A stretch of 64,000 nt of DNA from assembly GCA_943370215.1 (NCBI GenBank), contig CALRQC020000007.1, positions 104,821 to 168,820 on the forward strand. Reading direction: 5' to 3'. The stretch comes from Niveispirillum sp943370215. GTDB lineage: Bacteria; Pseudomonadota; Alphaproteobacteria; Azospirillales; Azospirillaceae. The position numbers were made by a program, and so were the translations under genes. Shown in pieces: positions 9,122-17,950 of this stretch. The notes below the pieces were generated by a model that worked only from the letters and a program-made list of their open reading frames with translations, was not told where the DNA came from and ran no database searches. How positions within the stretch are numbered: the first letter of the stretch is position 1; the number at the start of each line of letters is the position of its first letter.

Positions 9122-10228
9122 ATGGACATCACAGCAGCCGTCACCCACGCCCCGCAATCGGATTTCAGGCTGCAGCGCGTGCGGATGGAACCGCCGCGCG
9201 GCAAGGAGGTGCGGGTCCGCATCACCGGCGTCGGCCTTTGCCATACCGACCTTGTCGCCCGTGACCAGTTGATCCCCATCCCGCTTCCCGCCGTGCTGGG
9301 CCATGAAGGGGCCGGCGTGGTGGAAGCGGTGGGGGAAGAGGTCACCAAGGTGAGGCCGGGTGATACGGTCGTACTGGGCTTCCATAGTTGCGGCACCTGC
9401 GCCCGCTGTCGCCAGGATCTGCCCTCCTATTGCCGCGACTTCCCCATGCTGAACTATCTGGGCACAAGGCCCGATGGCAGCAGCGGCCTCAGCCAGGAAG
9501 ATGGCAGCCCGCTTTCCGCGCATTTCTTCGGCCAATCGAGCTTCGCCAGCCATGCGCTGGCCCATGAACGCAATGTCGTGAAGGTGGATGCAACGGGCCT
9601 GCGGCTGGAACTGCTGGGCCCCCTGGGCTGCGGCTTCCAGACGGGGGCCGGCGGGGTCATGCGCGCGCTGGCCTGCCATCCAGGCAGCAGCATCGCTGTG
9701 TTCGGCGGGGGGCCGGTGGGGCTGGCCGCCGTGATGGGCGCCGTCATCCAGAATTGCGCCACCATCATCCTGGTGGAACCCGTGGCCGCCCGGCGGCAGA
9801 TAGCGCTGGAACTGGGGGCGACGCATGTCATCGATCCCGCAGCCGGGGACGTGACGGCCGCCATCCGCGCCATCCTGCCCGACGGTGTGGATTACGGGTT
9901 TGAGACCAGCGGGCGGGAAGATGTGGTCGCCGCCGCCCTGGCGGCGCTGGCCAGCCATGGCCTGTTGGGTCTGGTGGGCGTGCCGCCGCGCCTGGACAGC
10001 AGCCTGTCCATCAACCTCGTTTCCCTGATCACCTATGGTCATCGCATCGTCGGCATCATCGAAGGTGACAGCGATCCCGACCGGTTCATCCCGGAACTGA
10101 TCACCCTGCATCGCCAGGGGCGCTTCCCCTTCGACCGGCTGATCCAAACCTTCCCGCTTTCCGACATCAACGAGGCGGTAGCCACGCAGCATCGTGGTGG
10201 CTGCATCAAGGCCGTGCTGCTGCCCTGA
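9122..10228 (+). CDS. Zinc-dependent alcohol dehydrogenase (MDR, aryl/allylic alcohol type)
   Basis: 368 residues starting at MDITAAV; an upstream frame starting at 9032 would overlap the SDR. The catalytic zinc site is GLCHTD plus GHEGAG, and the structural zinc motif CGTCARCRQDLPSYC is intact. The Rossmann segment is VFGGGPVGLAAVMGA. The class III-like layout resembles AdhC, benzyl alcohol and geraniol dehydrogenases. It would give the aldehyde used by the first gene of this operon. Confidence 0.88.
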   Translation: MDITAAVTHAPQSDFRLQRVRMEPPRGKEVRVRITGVGLCHTDLVARDQLIPIPLPAVLGHEGAGVVEAVGEEVTKVRPGDTVVLGFHSCGTCARCRQDLPSYCRDFPMLNYLGTRPDGSSGLSQEDGSPLSAHFFGQSSFASHALAHERNVVKVDATGLRLELLGPLGCGFQTGAGGVMRALACHPGSSIAVFGGGPVGLAAVMGAVIQNCATIILVEPVAARRQIALELGATHVIDPAAGDVTAAIRAILPDGVDYGFETSGREDVVAAALAALASHGLLGLVGVPPRLDSSLSINLVSLITYGHRIVGIIEGDSDPDRFIPELITLHRQGRFPFDRLIQTFPLSDINEAVATQHRGGCIKAVLLP

Positions 10229-10257
10229 AGCCTCTCAGCATCAAGGATTTTCCAATC

Positions 10258-11022
10258 ATGCAGATCAATGGACAGGCCGCCATCGTCACGGGCGGTGCAT
10301 CGGGCCTGGGCGGCGGCACCGCCGCACGGCTGGCCCGCGCCGGGGCCAGGGTCACCATCTTCGACCTGAACGCCGAGTTGGGGACTGCCCATGCCGCCGC
10401 CATCGGCGGGCATTTCATCAAGGTCGATGTCACCGACGAAGCGGCGGTTGAGGCGGCACTTGCCGAGGCCGAGGGGCTGCATGGCAAGGCCCGCATCCTG
10501 GTCAATTGCGCCGGCATCGGCCCGCCGGCCAAGGTGATCGGCCGCGATGGCAAGGCCATCCCCCTGGCCGATTTCACGAAAATCGTGAATATCAACCTGA
10601 ATGGCAGTTTCAATGTCCTGTCCAAGTTTGCGGCCCGCCTGCATGACGCCGACACGGTGGGACCGGAGGAACGCGGCGTCATCATCAATACCGCGTCGGT
10701 CGCCGCCTATGACGGCCAGATCGGTCAGGCCGCCTATGCGGCATCCAAGGGCGCCATCGTCGGCATGACCCTGCCGATTGCGCGCGAATTCGCCCGCTAT
10801 GGCATCCGCGTCATGACCATTGCCCCCGGCATCTTCTGGACCCCGCTGCTGGCCACGCTGCCGGAAGAGGCGCAGGCATCGCTGGGCCGCCAGGTTCCCT
10901 TCCCCTCACGCCTGGGTCAGCCGGACGAATATGCGCAACTGGTGGAAAGCATCGTCACCAACCCCATGCTGAACGGCGAAACCATCCGCCTGGACGGCGC
11001 CATCCGGATGGCCCCGAAATGA
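10258..11022 (+). CDS. SDR, 3-hydroxyacyl-CoA dehydrogenase type II-like
   Basis: 254 residues. TGGASGLGGGTAARLA, DVTD, NCAGIGP, NTASVAAYDGQIGQAAYAASK and the APGIFWTPLL segment resemble the HSD17B10 / type II 3-hydroxyacyl-CoA dehydrogenase branch, including its insert before the catalytic Tyr. Likely does the 3-hydroxyacyl-CoA to 3-ketoacyl-CoA step between the crotonase and the thiolase of this operon. The stop overlaps the acyl-CoA dehydrogenase start. Confidence 0.82.
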   Translation: MQINGQAAIVTGGASGLGGGTAARLARAGARVTIFDLNAELGTAHAAAIGGHFIKVDVTDEAAVEAALAEAEGLHGKARILVNCAGIGPPAKVIGRDGKAIPLADFTKIVNINLNGSFNVLSKFAARLHDADTVGPEERGVIINTASVAAYDGQIGQAAYAASKGAIVGMTLPIAREFARYGIRVMTIAPGIFWTPLLATLPEEAQASLGRQVPFPSRLGQPDEYAQLVESIVTNPMLNGETIRLDGAIRMAPK

Positions 11023-12194
11023 GCGGCGTCGGCATGGAGAAAACGCTGGAAATCGCCGCGCGGGTGGAACGTTTCGTGCGCGATGTGGTGGCCCCCTATG
11101 AGAAGGACCCCAGGCGTGACCATCACGACTGCCCCAGCGAGGAACTGGTGGCGGACCTGAAGGACAAGGCGCGGGCGGCCGGTGTGCTGACCCCGCATAT
11201 CCTGCCCGATGGCCGCCACCTGTCACAGCGGGAAACCGCCATCGTGCTGGCCCGCACGGGCCTGTCGCCGCTGGGGCCGCTGGCCTGCAACACGGCCGCC
11301 CCGGACGAAGGCAACATGTATCTGCTGGGCAAGGTGGGCAGCCCGGAGATCAAGAAACGCTTCCTGGAACCGTTGATCCAGGGCCGGGCGCGATCCGCCT
11401 TCTTCATGACCGAACCGGCAGAAGATGACGGGGCCGGCTCCGACCCGTCGATGATGCGCACCACCTGCCGGCCTGATGGCAATCATTGGGTCATTGATGG
11501 GCGCAAGGCCTTCATCACCGGGGCCCAGGGGGCGCAGATCGGCATCGTCATGGCCAAGGCCGAGCAGGGCGCCTGCATGTTCCTGGTCGACCTGCCCGAC
11601 CCCGCGATCCGCATCGAGCGCGTGCCCAAAACCATCGACAGTTCCATGCCCGGCGGCCATGCCGTGGTGCGTATCGAGGGGCTGCGCGTACCCGCCGACC
11701 AGATGCTGGGCCATCCCGGTGAAGGCTTCACCCTGGCCCAGGTCCGCCTCTCACCCGCCCGCCTGTCGCATTGTATGCGCTGGCTGGGTGCGTGCATCCG
11801 CGCCAATGAAATCGCCACCGACTATGCCAACCGCCGCCACGCCTTCGGCAAGCTGCTGATCGAGCATGAAGGCGTGGGCTTCCAACTGGCCGACAATCTG
11901 ATCGACCTGAAACAGGCCGAACTGATGATCGACTGGTGCGCCGGCGTGCTGGACACGGGCTCCCTGGGTGTTGCCGAAAGCTCCATGGCCAAGGTCGCCG
12001 TATCGGAGGCGCTGATGCGCGTGGCCGATCGCTGCGTGCAGGTGATGGGCGGGTCAGGCCTCACCGGCGACAGCATCGTGGAACAGGTGTTCCGCGAGGT
12101 CCGCGCCTTCCGCATCTATGACGGCCCGACGGAAGTGCATAAATGGAGCCTGGCCAAGAAGGTCCGCCGCGACTGGAAGGCGGGGCAATCATGA
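11019..12194 (+). CDS. Acyl-CoA dehydrogenase
   Basis: 391 residues. MTEPAEDDGAGSDPSMM and W-V-I-D-G-R-K-A-F-I-T-G form the FAD/substrate region; RLSHCMRWLG, RHAFGKLL and QVMGGSGLTGDS are typical of ACAD10/11-like members. The paralogue at 53.3 kb shares SDPSMMRT and LTHCMRW. Catalyses alpha,beta-dehydrogenation of an acyl-CoA. Start overlaps the SDR stop, and its own stop overlaps the kinase-like gene, a pairing repeated in the second island. Confidence 0.9.
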   Translation: MSGVGMEKTLEIAARVERFVRDVVAPYEKDPRRDHHDCPSEELVADLKDKARAAGVLTPHILPDGRHLSQRETAIVLARTGLSPLGPLACNTAAPDEGNMYLLGKVGSPEIKKRFLEPLIQGRARSAFFMTEPAEDDGAGSDPSMMRTTCRPDGNHWVIDGRKAFITGAQGAQIGIVMAKAEQGACMFLVDLPDPAIRIERVPKTIDSSMPGGHAVVRIEGLRVPADQMLGHPGEGFTLAQVRLSPARLSHCMRWLGACIRANEIATDYANRRHAFGKLLIEHEGVGFQLADNLIDLKQAELMIDWCAGVLDTGSLGVAESSMAKVAVSEALMRVADRCVQVMGGSGLTGDSIVEQVFREVRAFRIYDGPTEVHKWSLAKKVRRDWKAGQS

Positions 12195-13258
12195 ACGCGC
12201 TGGGGCAGGATGCCAATGCCGGCACCACGGCAGTGCGCGAGGGCCTGCGCTTCGATGAGCAGGCCCTGGCCGGATGGCTGAGCACGCATGTGGATGGGTT
12301 CAAGGGCCCCTTGCGGGTGGAACAGTTCAAGGGCGGGCAATCCAACCCGACCTACAAGCTGGTGACGCCCGGTCGTAGCTATGTCATGCGACGCAAGCCG
12401 CCTGGCCCCCTGCTGAAGGGCGCGCACGCGGTGGAACGGGAGGCGCGCGTGCTGACCGCCCTCGGCCGCGCCGATTTCCCGGTCCCCCATGTGCATGGGC
12501 TGTGCACCGATGACGGCATCATCGGCAGTTGGTTTTATGTGATGGAGATGGTGGAAGGCCGCATCTTCTGGGATGCCACCTTCCCCGGTCTGGACCGGGC
12601 CGAACGCCCCGCCTATTTCGATGCCATGAATGACACCATCGCCCGGCTGCACCGGCTGGATGCCGATGCGCTGGGGCTGGGCGATTATGGCAAGGCCGGC
12701 AACTACTTCGAACGTCAGATCGCCCGCTGGTCGCGCCAGTATCTGGAGGATACCGACGCCGGCCGCGACCCAGACATGGATGCACTGGTCGAAGCCCTGC
12801 CCAACCTGATCCCGGCCGGAGAGGAGAGCGCCATCGTCCATGGCGATTTCCGTTGCGACAACATGATTTTCCACCCCACGGAGCCGCGCGTGGTGGCGGT
12901 ACTGGATTGGGAATTGTCGACGCTGGGCCACCCGTTGGCCGATTTCGCCTATCACGCCATGATGTACCAGATGCCGCCCGACATCGTGGCGGGCCTGGCT
13001 GGTGCCGATCTGGCGGCGCTGAACATCCCGGTCGAGGCGGATTATGTGCAGGCCTATTGCCGGCGCACGGGCCGCAGCGACATCCCGTCCTGGGATTTCT
13101 ATGTGGCGTTCAATTTCTTCCGGCTGGCCGCCATCTTCCACGGCATCAAGGGCCGCGTCGTGCGGGGCACGGCATCATCGGCCCATGCCCGTGAACGCGC
13201 CACCAGCTTTCCCCGTCTGGCATCCCTGGCCCGCCAGTCATTGGAGAAGTGCCGATGA
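12191..13258 (+). CDS. APH-like phosphotransferase (ACAD10/11 kinase-type)
   Basis: 355 residues from MNALGQD at 12191, ATGA-coupled to the acyl-CoA dehydrogenase. Motifs are GGQSNPTY, a lysine-like MRRKPPG, the Brenner motif HGDFRCDNMIF and DWE for Mg. This family is fused or coupled to acyl-CoA dehydrogenases; human ACAD10/11 use such a kinase domain to phosphorylate 4-hydroxyacyl-CoAs, which the dehydrogenase part then converts to enoyl-CoA. By that precedent this operon may handle a 4-hydroxyacyl-CoA, which is inference. Confidence 0.85.
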   Translation: MNALGQDANAGTTAVREGLRFDEQALAGWLSTHVDGFKGPLRVEQFKGGQSNPTYKLVTPGRSYVMRRKPPGPLLKGAHAVEREARVLTALGRADFPVPHVHGLCTDDGIIGSWFYVMEMVEGRIFWDATFPGLDRAERPAYFDAMNDTIARLHRLDADALGLGDYGKAGNYFERQIARWSRQYLEDTDAGRDPDMDALVEALPNLIPAGEESAIVHGDFRCDNMIFHPTEPRVVAVLDWELSTLGHPLADFAYHAMMYQMPPDIVAGLAGADLAALNIPVEADYVQAYCRRTGRSDIPSWDFYVAFNFFRLAAIFHGIKGRVVRGTASSAHARERATSFPRLASLARQSLEKCR

Positions 13259-14043
13259 GCGATGAACCCCTGCTGGTCAGTATTGATGGCGCCATCGCCA
13301 CCCTGACGCTGAACCGGCCCGCCGCCGGCAATGCCATCGACTTGCCCTTGGCCCAGGCACTGCTGAAGGCCGCCATTCGCGTCGACCAGGACGAGAGCAT
13401 CCGCTGCGTCGTGCTGACGGGGGCCGGGCGGCTGTTTTGCGCCGGTGGCGACCTGTCCGCCTTTGCGGCGGCGGGGGATCAGGTGCCGGCCTTCCTCAGC
13501 GAGCTGGCGGGCACGCTGCATATGGCCATCAGCCGGTTGCAGCGCATGGCAAAGCCGCTGCTGGTGCTGGTCAATGGGCCGGCGGCGGGCGCGGGCCTGT
13601 CGCTGTCGCTGATCGGGGATATCGTCATCGCCGCCCGCTCCGCCCATTTCACCGCCGCCTATGGCAGCGTCGGCCTGTCGCCCGATGGCGGCATGTCCTG
13701 GCTGCTGCCCCGGCTGGTGGGGATGCGCCGCGCGCAGCAGATGATCATCGCCAATCAGCGCATATCGGCGCCGGAAGCCGCTTCCATCGGTCTGGTCACC
13801 AGCATGGTGGAGGATGCCGATCTGGCAGGGGCCGGCGATGAAGCCGCCCGCACCCTGGCCACCGCCCCCACCCGCGCCGTCGGTGCCGCCCGCAACCTGC
13901 TGCTGGACAGTTTCGACGGGTCGCTGGAGGCCCATCTGGACCGCGAGACCCGCCGCATCGCCGCATCCGGCGCCACCCATGATTGCCGCGAGGGCGTCGC
14001 CGCCTATCTCGCGCGCCGCAAACCCGATTTCACAGGAGCTTGA
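13255..14043 (+). CDS. Enoyl-CoA hydratase/isomerase (crotonase)
   Basis: 262 residues from MSDEPLL, ATGA-coupled to the kinase-like gene. Crotonase signatures: the oxyanion-hole segment FCAGGDLSAF and N-G-P-A-A-G-A-G-L-S. The position of the usual second catalytic Glu reads SVGLSPDGGMSW, as in PaaG/isomerase-like members, so isomerase rather than hydratase activity is possible. C-terminus RRKPDFTGA. Confidence 0.87.
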   Translation: MSDEPLLVSIDGAIATLTLNRPAAGNAIDLPLAQALLKAAIRVDQDESIRCVVLTGAGRLFCAGGDLSAFAAAGDQVPAFLSELAGTLHMAISRLQRMAKPLLVLVNGPAAGAGLSLSLIGDIVIAARSAHFTAAYGSVGLSPDGGMSWLLPRLVGMRRAQQMIIANQRISAPEAASIGLVTSMVEDADLAGAGDEAARTLATAPTRAVGAARNLLLDSFDGSLEAHLDRETRRIAASGATHDCREGVAAYLARRKPDFTGA

Positions 14044-14044
14044 G

Positions 14045-15205
14045 ATGGCAGAGGCTTATATCGTCGAAGCCGTGCGCACCGCCGGCGGCCGCCGCAATGG
14101 CAAACTGGCCGGCTGGCATCCGGCCGACATGGCCGGTGAGGTGCTGAACGCCATCCTGGACCGGTCCGGCCTGGACCCGGCGGTGGTGGAGGATGTGATC
14201 CTGGGTTGCGTCACCCAGGCCGGTGAGCAGTCTTTCGCGTTTGCCCGCAACGCCGTGCTGGCCTCCAAACTGCCGCAGAGCGTGCCGGCCGTCACCATCG
14301 ACCGGCAATGCGGCTCCTCCCAGCAGGCGGTGCAGTTCGCGGCCCAGGCCGTGATGTCGGGCACGCAGGATATCGTCATCGCCGCCGGGGCGGAGAGCAT
14401 GACGCGCGTGCCCATGTTCACCAACCTGTCGCTGCATGAGAAGGAAGGCATCGGGACCGGCCCCGTCAGCCCGCGCATCCGGGAACGGTTCGGGGTAAAG
14501 GCGTTCAGCCAGTTCCAGGGCGCAGAGATGATCGCCCGCAAATATGGTTTCGACCGGGAGAACCTGGACCGGTTCGCGCTGGAAAGCCACCGCCGCGCCG
14601 CCGCCGCCACCAAGGCCGGCGCCTTCGAGCTGGAGATTGTGCCCCTGTCCGTCGATGGCGTGCCGCATAGGGTGGATGAAGGCATCCGTTTTGATGCCAG
14701 CCTGGAGGGCATCGCCTCGGTGAAACTGCTGCAGGAGGGCGGCGTGATCTCCGCCGCCAATGCCAGCCAAGTCTGCGACGGCGCCTCGGCCGCCCTGGTG
14801 GTCAGCGAACGCGCCCTGCGCCAACACAATTTGACCCCCATCGCCCGTATCGTGAACATGACGGTGACGGCCGGCGACCCGGTGATCATGCTGGAGGAGC
14901 CAATCCCCGCAACAAAGCGGGCGCTGCAACGTGCCGGCCTGTCCATCGACGATATCGACCTTTACGAGGTGAACGAGGCGTTCGCACCCGTGCCGCTGGC
15001 CTGGACGCAGGCGCTGGGCGCCGATCCGGATCGCCTGAACGTCAATGGCGGGGCCATCGCGCTGGGCCACCCGCTGGGCGCCAGCGGCACCAAGCTGATG
15101 GCCACGCTGATCCATGCGCTGCGGGCGCGCGGCCTGCGCTATGGGCTGCAGACCATGTGCGAGGGTGGCGGCATCGCCAATGTCACGATCCTGGAGGCCC
15201 TGTAA
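14045..15205 (+). CDS. Acetyl-CoA C-acyltransferase (thiolase)
   Basis: 386 residues. Nucleophilic Cys in IDRQCGSSQQ (about 89), NGGAIALGHPLGASG with the catalytic His, and MCEGGG with the second Cys near the C-terminus. Cleaves a 3-ketoacyl-CoA to acetyl-CoA (or propionyl-CoA) and a shortened acyl-CoA, the last step of the beta-oxidation set here. The start lies 1 nt after the crotonase stop, and its TAA overlaps the next ATG. Confidence 0.92.
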   Translation: MAEAYIVEAVRTAGGRRNGKLAGWHPADMAGEVLNAILDRSGLDPAVVEDVILGCVTQAGEQSFAFARNAVLASKLPQSVPAVTIDRQCGSSQQAVQFAAQAVMSGTQDIVIAAGAESMTRVPMFTNLSLHEKEGIGTGPVSPRIRERFGVKAFSQFQGAEMIARKYGFDRENLDRFALESHRRAAAATKAGAFELEIVPLSVDGVPHRVDEGIRFDASLEGIASVKLLQEGGVISAANASQVCDGASAALVVSERALRQHNLTPIARIVNMTVTAGDPVIMLEEPIPATKRALQRAGLSIDDIDLYEVNEAFAPVPLAWTQALGADPDRLNVNGGAIALGHPLGASGTKLMATLIHALRARGLRYGLQTMCEGGGIANVTILEAL

Positions 15206-16182
15206 TGGCCATCCGCACGCGCATCACGGAACTGCTGGGCATCGCACATCCCATCGTGCAGGGCGGCATGATGTGGGTGGGCAGGGCCGAACTGGCCGCC
15301 GCCGTGTCCAATGCCGGCGGCCTGGGCATCCTGACCGCCCTGACCCAGCCCACGCCCGACGATCTGCGGCGGGAGATCGACCGCTGCCGGGCGATGACCG
15401 ACAAGCCTTTCGGTGTGAATCTGACCATCCTGCCATCCGTCAACCCGCCGCCCTATGCCGAATATCGCCGCGCCATCATCGACAGCGGGGTGCGCATCGT
15501 GGAGACGGCGGGGCACAAGCCGCAGGAACATGTGGAGGATTTCAAGGCCCACGGCGTCACCGTCCTGCATAAATGCACCGCCGTGCGCCATGCCCTGTCA
15601 GCGGAGCGTATGGGCGTGGATGCCATCTCCATCGATGGGTTCGAATGTGCCGGCCACCCCGGAGAGGATGACATTCCAGGCTTGGTCCTGATCCCCGCCG
15701 CCGCCGACAAGGTGCACGTGCCGATGATCGCCAGCGGCGGCTTCGGCGACGGGCGCGGGCTGGCGGCGGCCCTGGCGCTGGGGGCCGATGGTATCAATAT
15801 GGGCACCCGCTTCTGCGCTACGGTGGAAGCGCCCATCCATGAGGCGGTGAAGCAATTCATCGTGGCCAATGACGAACGCGCCACCCGCCTGATCTTCCGC
15901 AAATTCCACAATACCGGCCGCGTCGCCCGCAACAGCGTGTCGGATCAGGTGGTGGACATCTCCAACCGCCCCGACGCGGTATTCGAGGATATCCGGCATC
16001 TGGTGTCGGGTGCCAAGGGGCGGCAGGCGCTGGAAAGTGGCGACCTGGATGCCGGCCTGATCTGGGCTGGACAGGTCCAGGGCCTGATCCACGACATCCC
16101 CACCTGCGCCGACCTGCTGACCCGCATCGTGGGTGAGGCGGAAACCATCATCCGCGGCCGGCTGGCCGCACTGATCCATTGA
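15205..16182 (+). CDS. Nitronate monooxygenase / 2-nitropropane dioxygenase-like flavoprotein
   Basis: 325 residues with TAATG coupling to the thiolase. FMN-binding TIM barrel: GIAHPIVQGGMMWVG, SNAGGLGILTALT, the GFECAGHPGEDD loop, MIASGGFGDGRG and GADGINMGTRF. Family members oxidise nitronates, but many sit in fatty-acid or terpenoid operons where the substrate is not a nitro compound. In such settings a 2-enoyl-CoA reductase-like role has been considered. Exact reaction unknown. Confidence 0.8.
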   Translation: MAIRTRITELLGIAHPIVQGGMMWVGRAELAAAVSNAGGLGILTALTQPTPDDLRREIDRCRAMTDKPFGVNLTILPSVNPPPYAEYRRAIIDSGVRIVETAGHKPQEHVEDFKAHGVTVLHKCTAVRHALSAERMGVDAISIDGFECAGHPGEDDIPGLVLIPAAADKVHVPMIASGGFGDGRGLAAALALGADGINMGTRFCATVEAPIHEAVKQFIVANDERATRLIFRKFHNTGRVARNSVSDQVVDISNRPDAVFEDIRHLVSGAKGRQALESGDLDAGLIWAGQVQGLIHDIPTCADLLTRIVGEAETIIRGRLAALIH

Positions 16183-16193
16183 AAAGGCCCGTG

Positions 16194-16973
16194 ATGAACG
16201 ACGATCGCTATGTGAAGGTCGACCGCGACGGCGCCCTGACCATCATCACCCTGAACCGCCCGGAAGCGCACAACGCCCTGAATGCCGCCGCGCATGAGGA
16301 GCTGCAGGCGGTGTTCGACGGGTTTGCCGCCGATCCGCAACAATGGGTCGCCATCATCACCGGTGCCGGCGAAAAGGCCTTTTGCGCCGGCCATGACCTG
16401 AAACAGCAGGCCTCCGGCGGCGGGCTGGTCACGCCGCCCACCGGCTTTGGCGGGCTGACCGGCCGGTTCGACCTGACCAAGCCGGTGATTGCGGCCGTCA
16501 ACGGTGTCGCCATGGGTGGCGGGTTCGAACTGGCGCTGGCCTGCGACATCATCGTCGCCCATACGAAGGCCGTGTTCGCCCTGCCGGAACCCAGGGTCGG
16601 GCTGGCGGCCCTGGCCGGTGGGTTGCAGCGCCTGCCCCGCCAGATCGGGTTGAAGCACACCATGGGCATGATGCTGACCGGCCGCCGCGTCACCGCCGGC
16701 GAAGGCCAGACGCTTGGCTTCGTCAACGAGGTCACGGATGGCGACGTGCTGGTGGCCGCCCGGCGCTGGGCCGCCGACATCCTGGCCTGTAGCCCCCTGT
16801 CCATCCGCGCCACCAAGGAAGCCATCCTGCGCGGCCTGACGGTTTCAACCGAACAGGGGATGCGGGAGGAATGGGATTATCCCGCCATGAAAACCATGCT
16901 GGCGTCGGCCGATGCCATCGAAGGCCCCGCCGCCTTTGCCGAAAAGCGCCCGCCGCGCTGGATCGGGCGGTAA
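16194..16973 (+). CDS. Enoyl-CoA hydratase
   Basis: 259 residues from the ATG at 16194 (AAAAGG upstream); a TTG at 16179, overlapping the previous stop, is an alternative. Crotonase motifs FCAGHDLKQ and NGVAMGGGFELALACD with PEPRVGLAA carrying the catalytic Glu indicate a true hydratase. Last gene of the ten-gene operon, followed by a strong terminator. Confidence 0.88.
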   Translation: MNDDRYVKVDRDGALTIITLNRPEAHNALNAAAHEELQAVFDGFAADPQQWVAIITGAGEKAFCAGHDLKQQASGGGLVTPPTGFGGLTGRFDLTKPVIAAVNGVAMGGGFELALACDIIVAHTKAVFALPEPRVGLAALAGGLQRLPRQIGLKHTMGMMLTGRRVTAGEGQTLGFVNEVTDGDVLVAARRWAADILACSPLSIRATKEAILRGLTVSTEQGMREEWDYPAMKTMLASADAIEGPAAFAEKRPPRWIGR

Positions 16974-16979
16974 CTGAAA

Positions 16980-17014
16980 CCGGCGGCAGGGACGCCCTGC
17001 CGCCGGCTCCTTTT
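16980..17014 (+). terminator. Intrinsic terminator of the degradation operon
   Basis: A 12-bp perfect GC-rich stem (CCGGCGGCAGGG / CCCTGCCGCCGG) with a 3-nt loop, followed by CTCCTTTT. It lies just after the last crotonase gene and before the convergent AraC gene. Confidence 0.85.
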
Positions 17015-17033
17015 CCATCCATGCAGCAAGCGG

Positions 17034-17930
17034 TTACTGCAACGTCGCCGACCCTTTGTTGCGACGATAGGCGCTGGGCGTGCGGCCCGTCGCCTGACGG
17101 AAGATGCGGGTGAAATGGCTCTGGCTGGCGAAACCCAGCGTATCGGACAATTCGCCCAATCCCAGATCGGTCTGCACCAGCAATTGTTGCGCCCGCTCCA
17201 GGCGCACCCGCATGACGAACTGGTGCGGGCTCTCCCCCGTCGCCTTCTTGAAGACGCGGCAGAAATGCGATGATGTCAGCCCCGCACGGGCCGCCAGATC
17301 CTCCAGCGAATGGTCCGCACCGGGATTGCGCTGGATGGAATTGATGACATTATGCACGCGATAAGCCGAGCAATCGGCCGTGGGAATGGCCTCTGCCGGG
17401 CGCTGGCGGGAACCATAGGTGACATGGGCCTTCAGTGCGGCCAGCAGCGTATCGATATAGATCGCCCGCTCCGGTGTCCGCTCCTCATAGCATTCGGCCA
17501 GCAATTGCTGCGTCAGCGCCGTGCCCAGCGGATCGGAGAAGGCAAAGCGCATACGCCTGGCCTTGTCCAGACCGGGGGTGCCCTGGATGGCCGCCATATC
17601 CGGGCTGAACGTCACCACGTCCAACTCACCATCAACCAGCCAGCGCGTCGACTGGCCGGCGGGCACGATGGTCGCCTGGCTGGGAGCGGAGAAACTTTCG
17701 CTCCAACTGCCCTGCATCCAGGTCCGTACCCGTGGCTTGCCGGCGATATGGACCACGAATAACGGTGTCGGCAGGGCCGGCAGATCATAGCTGCCGACAA
17801 ACTGCCGCCACCGCGACAGGCACCATCCGTCACCCGGCGGTTGGAGAACCATGTCGGGCCCCCTTCCCAGGTGATCGGCAATGATGGCCTCAGAAGTAAG
17901 TTTCTTACCCTGGATCTTATTCTGGTTCAT
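17034..17930 (-). CDS. AraC-family transcriptional regulator
   Basis: 298 residues with GGGGAGG before the ATG. The C-terminal ~100 residues carry two HTH motifs (LEDLAARAGLTSSHFCRVFKKATGE and LGELSDTLGFASQSHFTRIFRQATG, here cited by their ends). The N-terminal part is a cupin-like effector domain of the AraC/OpdR type. Third gene of the TonB receptor-P450 operon, 20 nt after the P450, so it probably controls this island in response to the imported substrate. Confidence 0.88.
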   Translation of the reverse strand: MNQNKIQGKKLTSEAIIADHLGRGPDMVLQPPGDGWCLSRWRQFVGSYDLPALPTPLFVVHIAGKPRVRTWMQGSWSESFSAPSQATIVPAGQSTRWLVDGELDVVTFSPDMAAIQGTPGLDKARRMRFAFSDPLGTALTQQLLAECYEERTPERAIYIDTLLAALKAHVTYGSRQRPAEAIPTADCSAYRVHNVINSIQRNPGADHSLEDLAARAGLTSSHFCRVFKKATGESPHQFVMRVRLERAQQLLVQTDLGLGELSDTLGFASQSHFTRIFRQATGRTPSAYRRNKGSATLQ

Positions 17931-17950
17931 TGGGCACCTCCCCGCCGCCG

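Noticed and set aside
9065..10192. Minus-strand frame opposite the Zn-alcohol dehydrogenase
   Set aside because: The plus frame has complete zinc and NAD motifs; the antisense product shows none.
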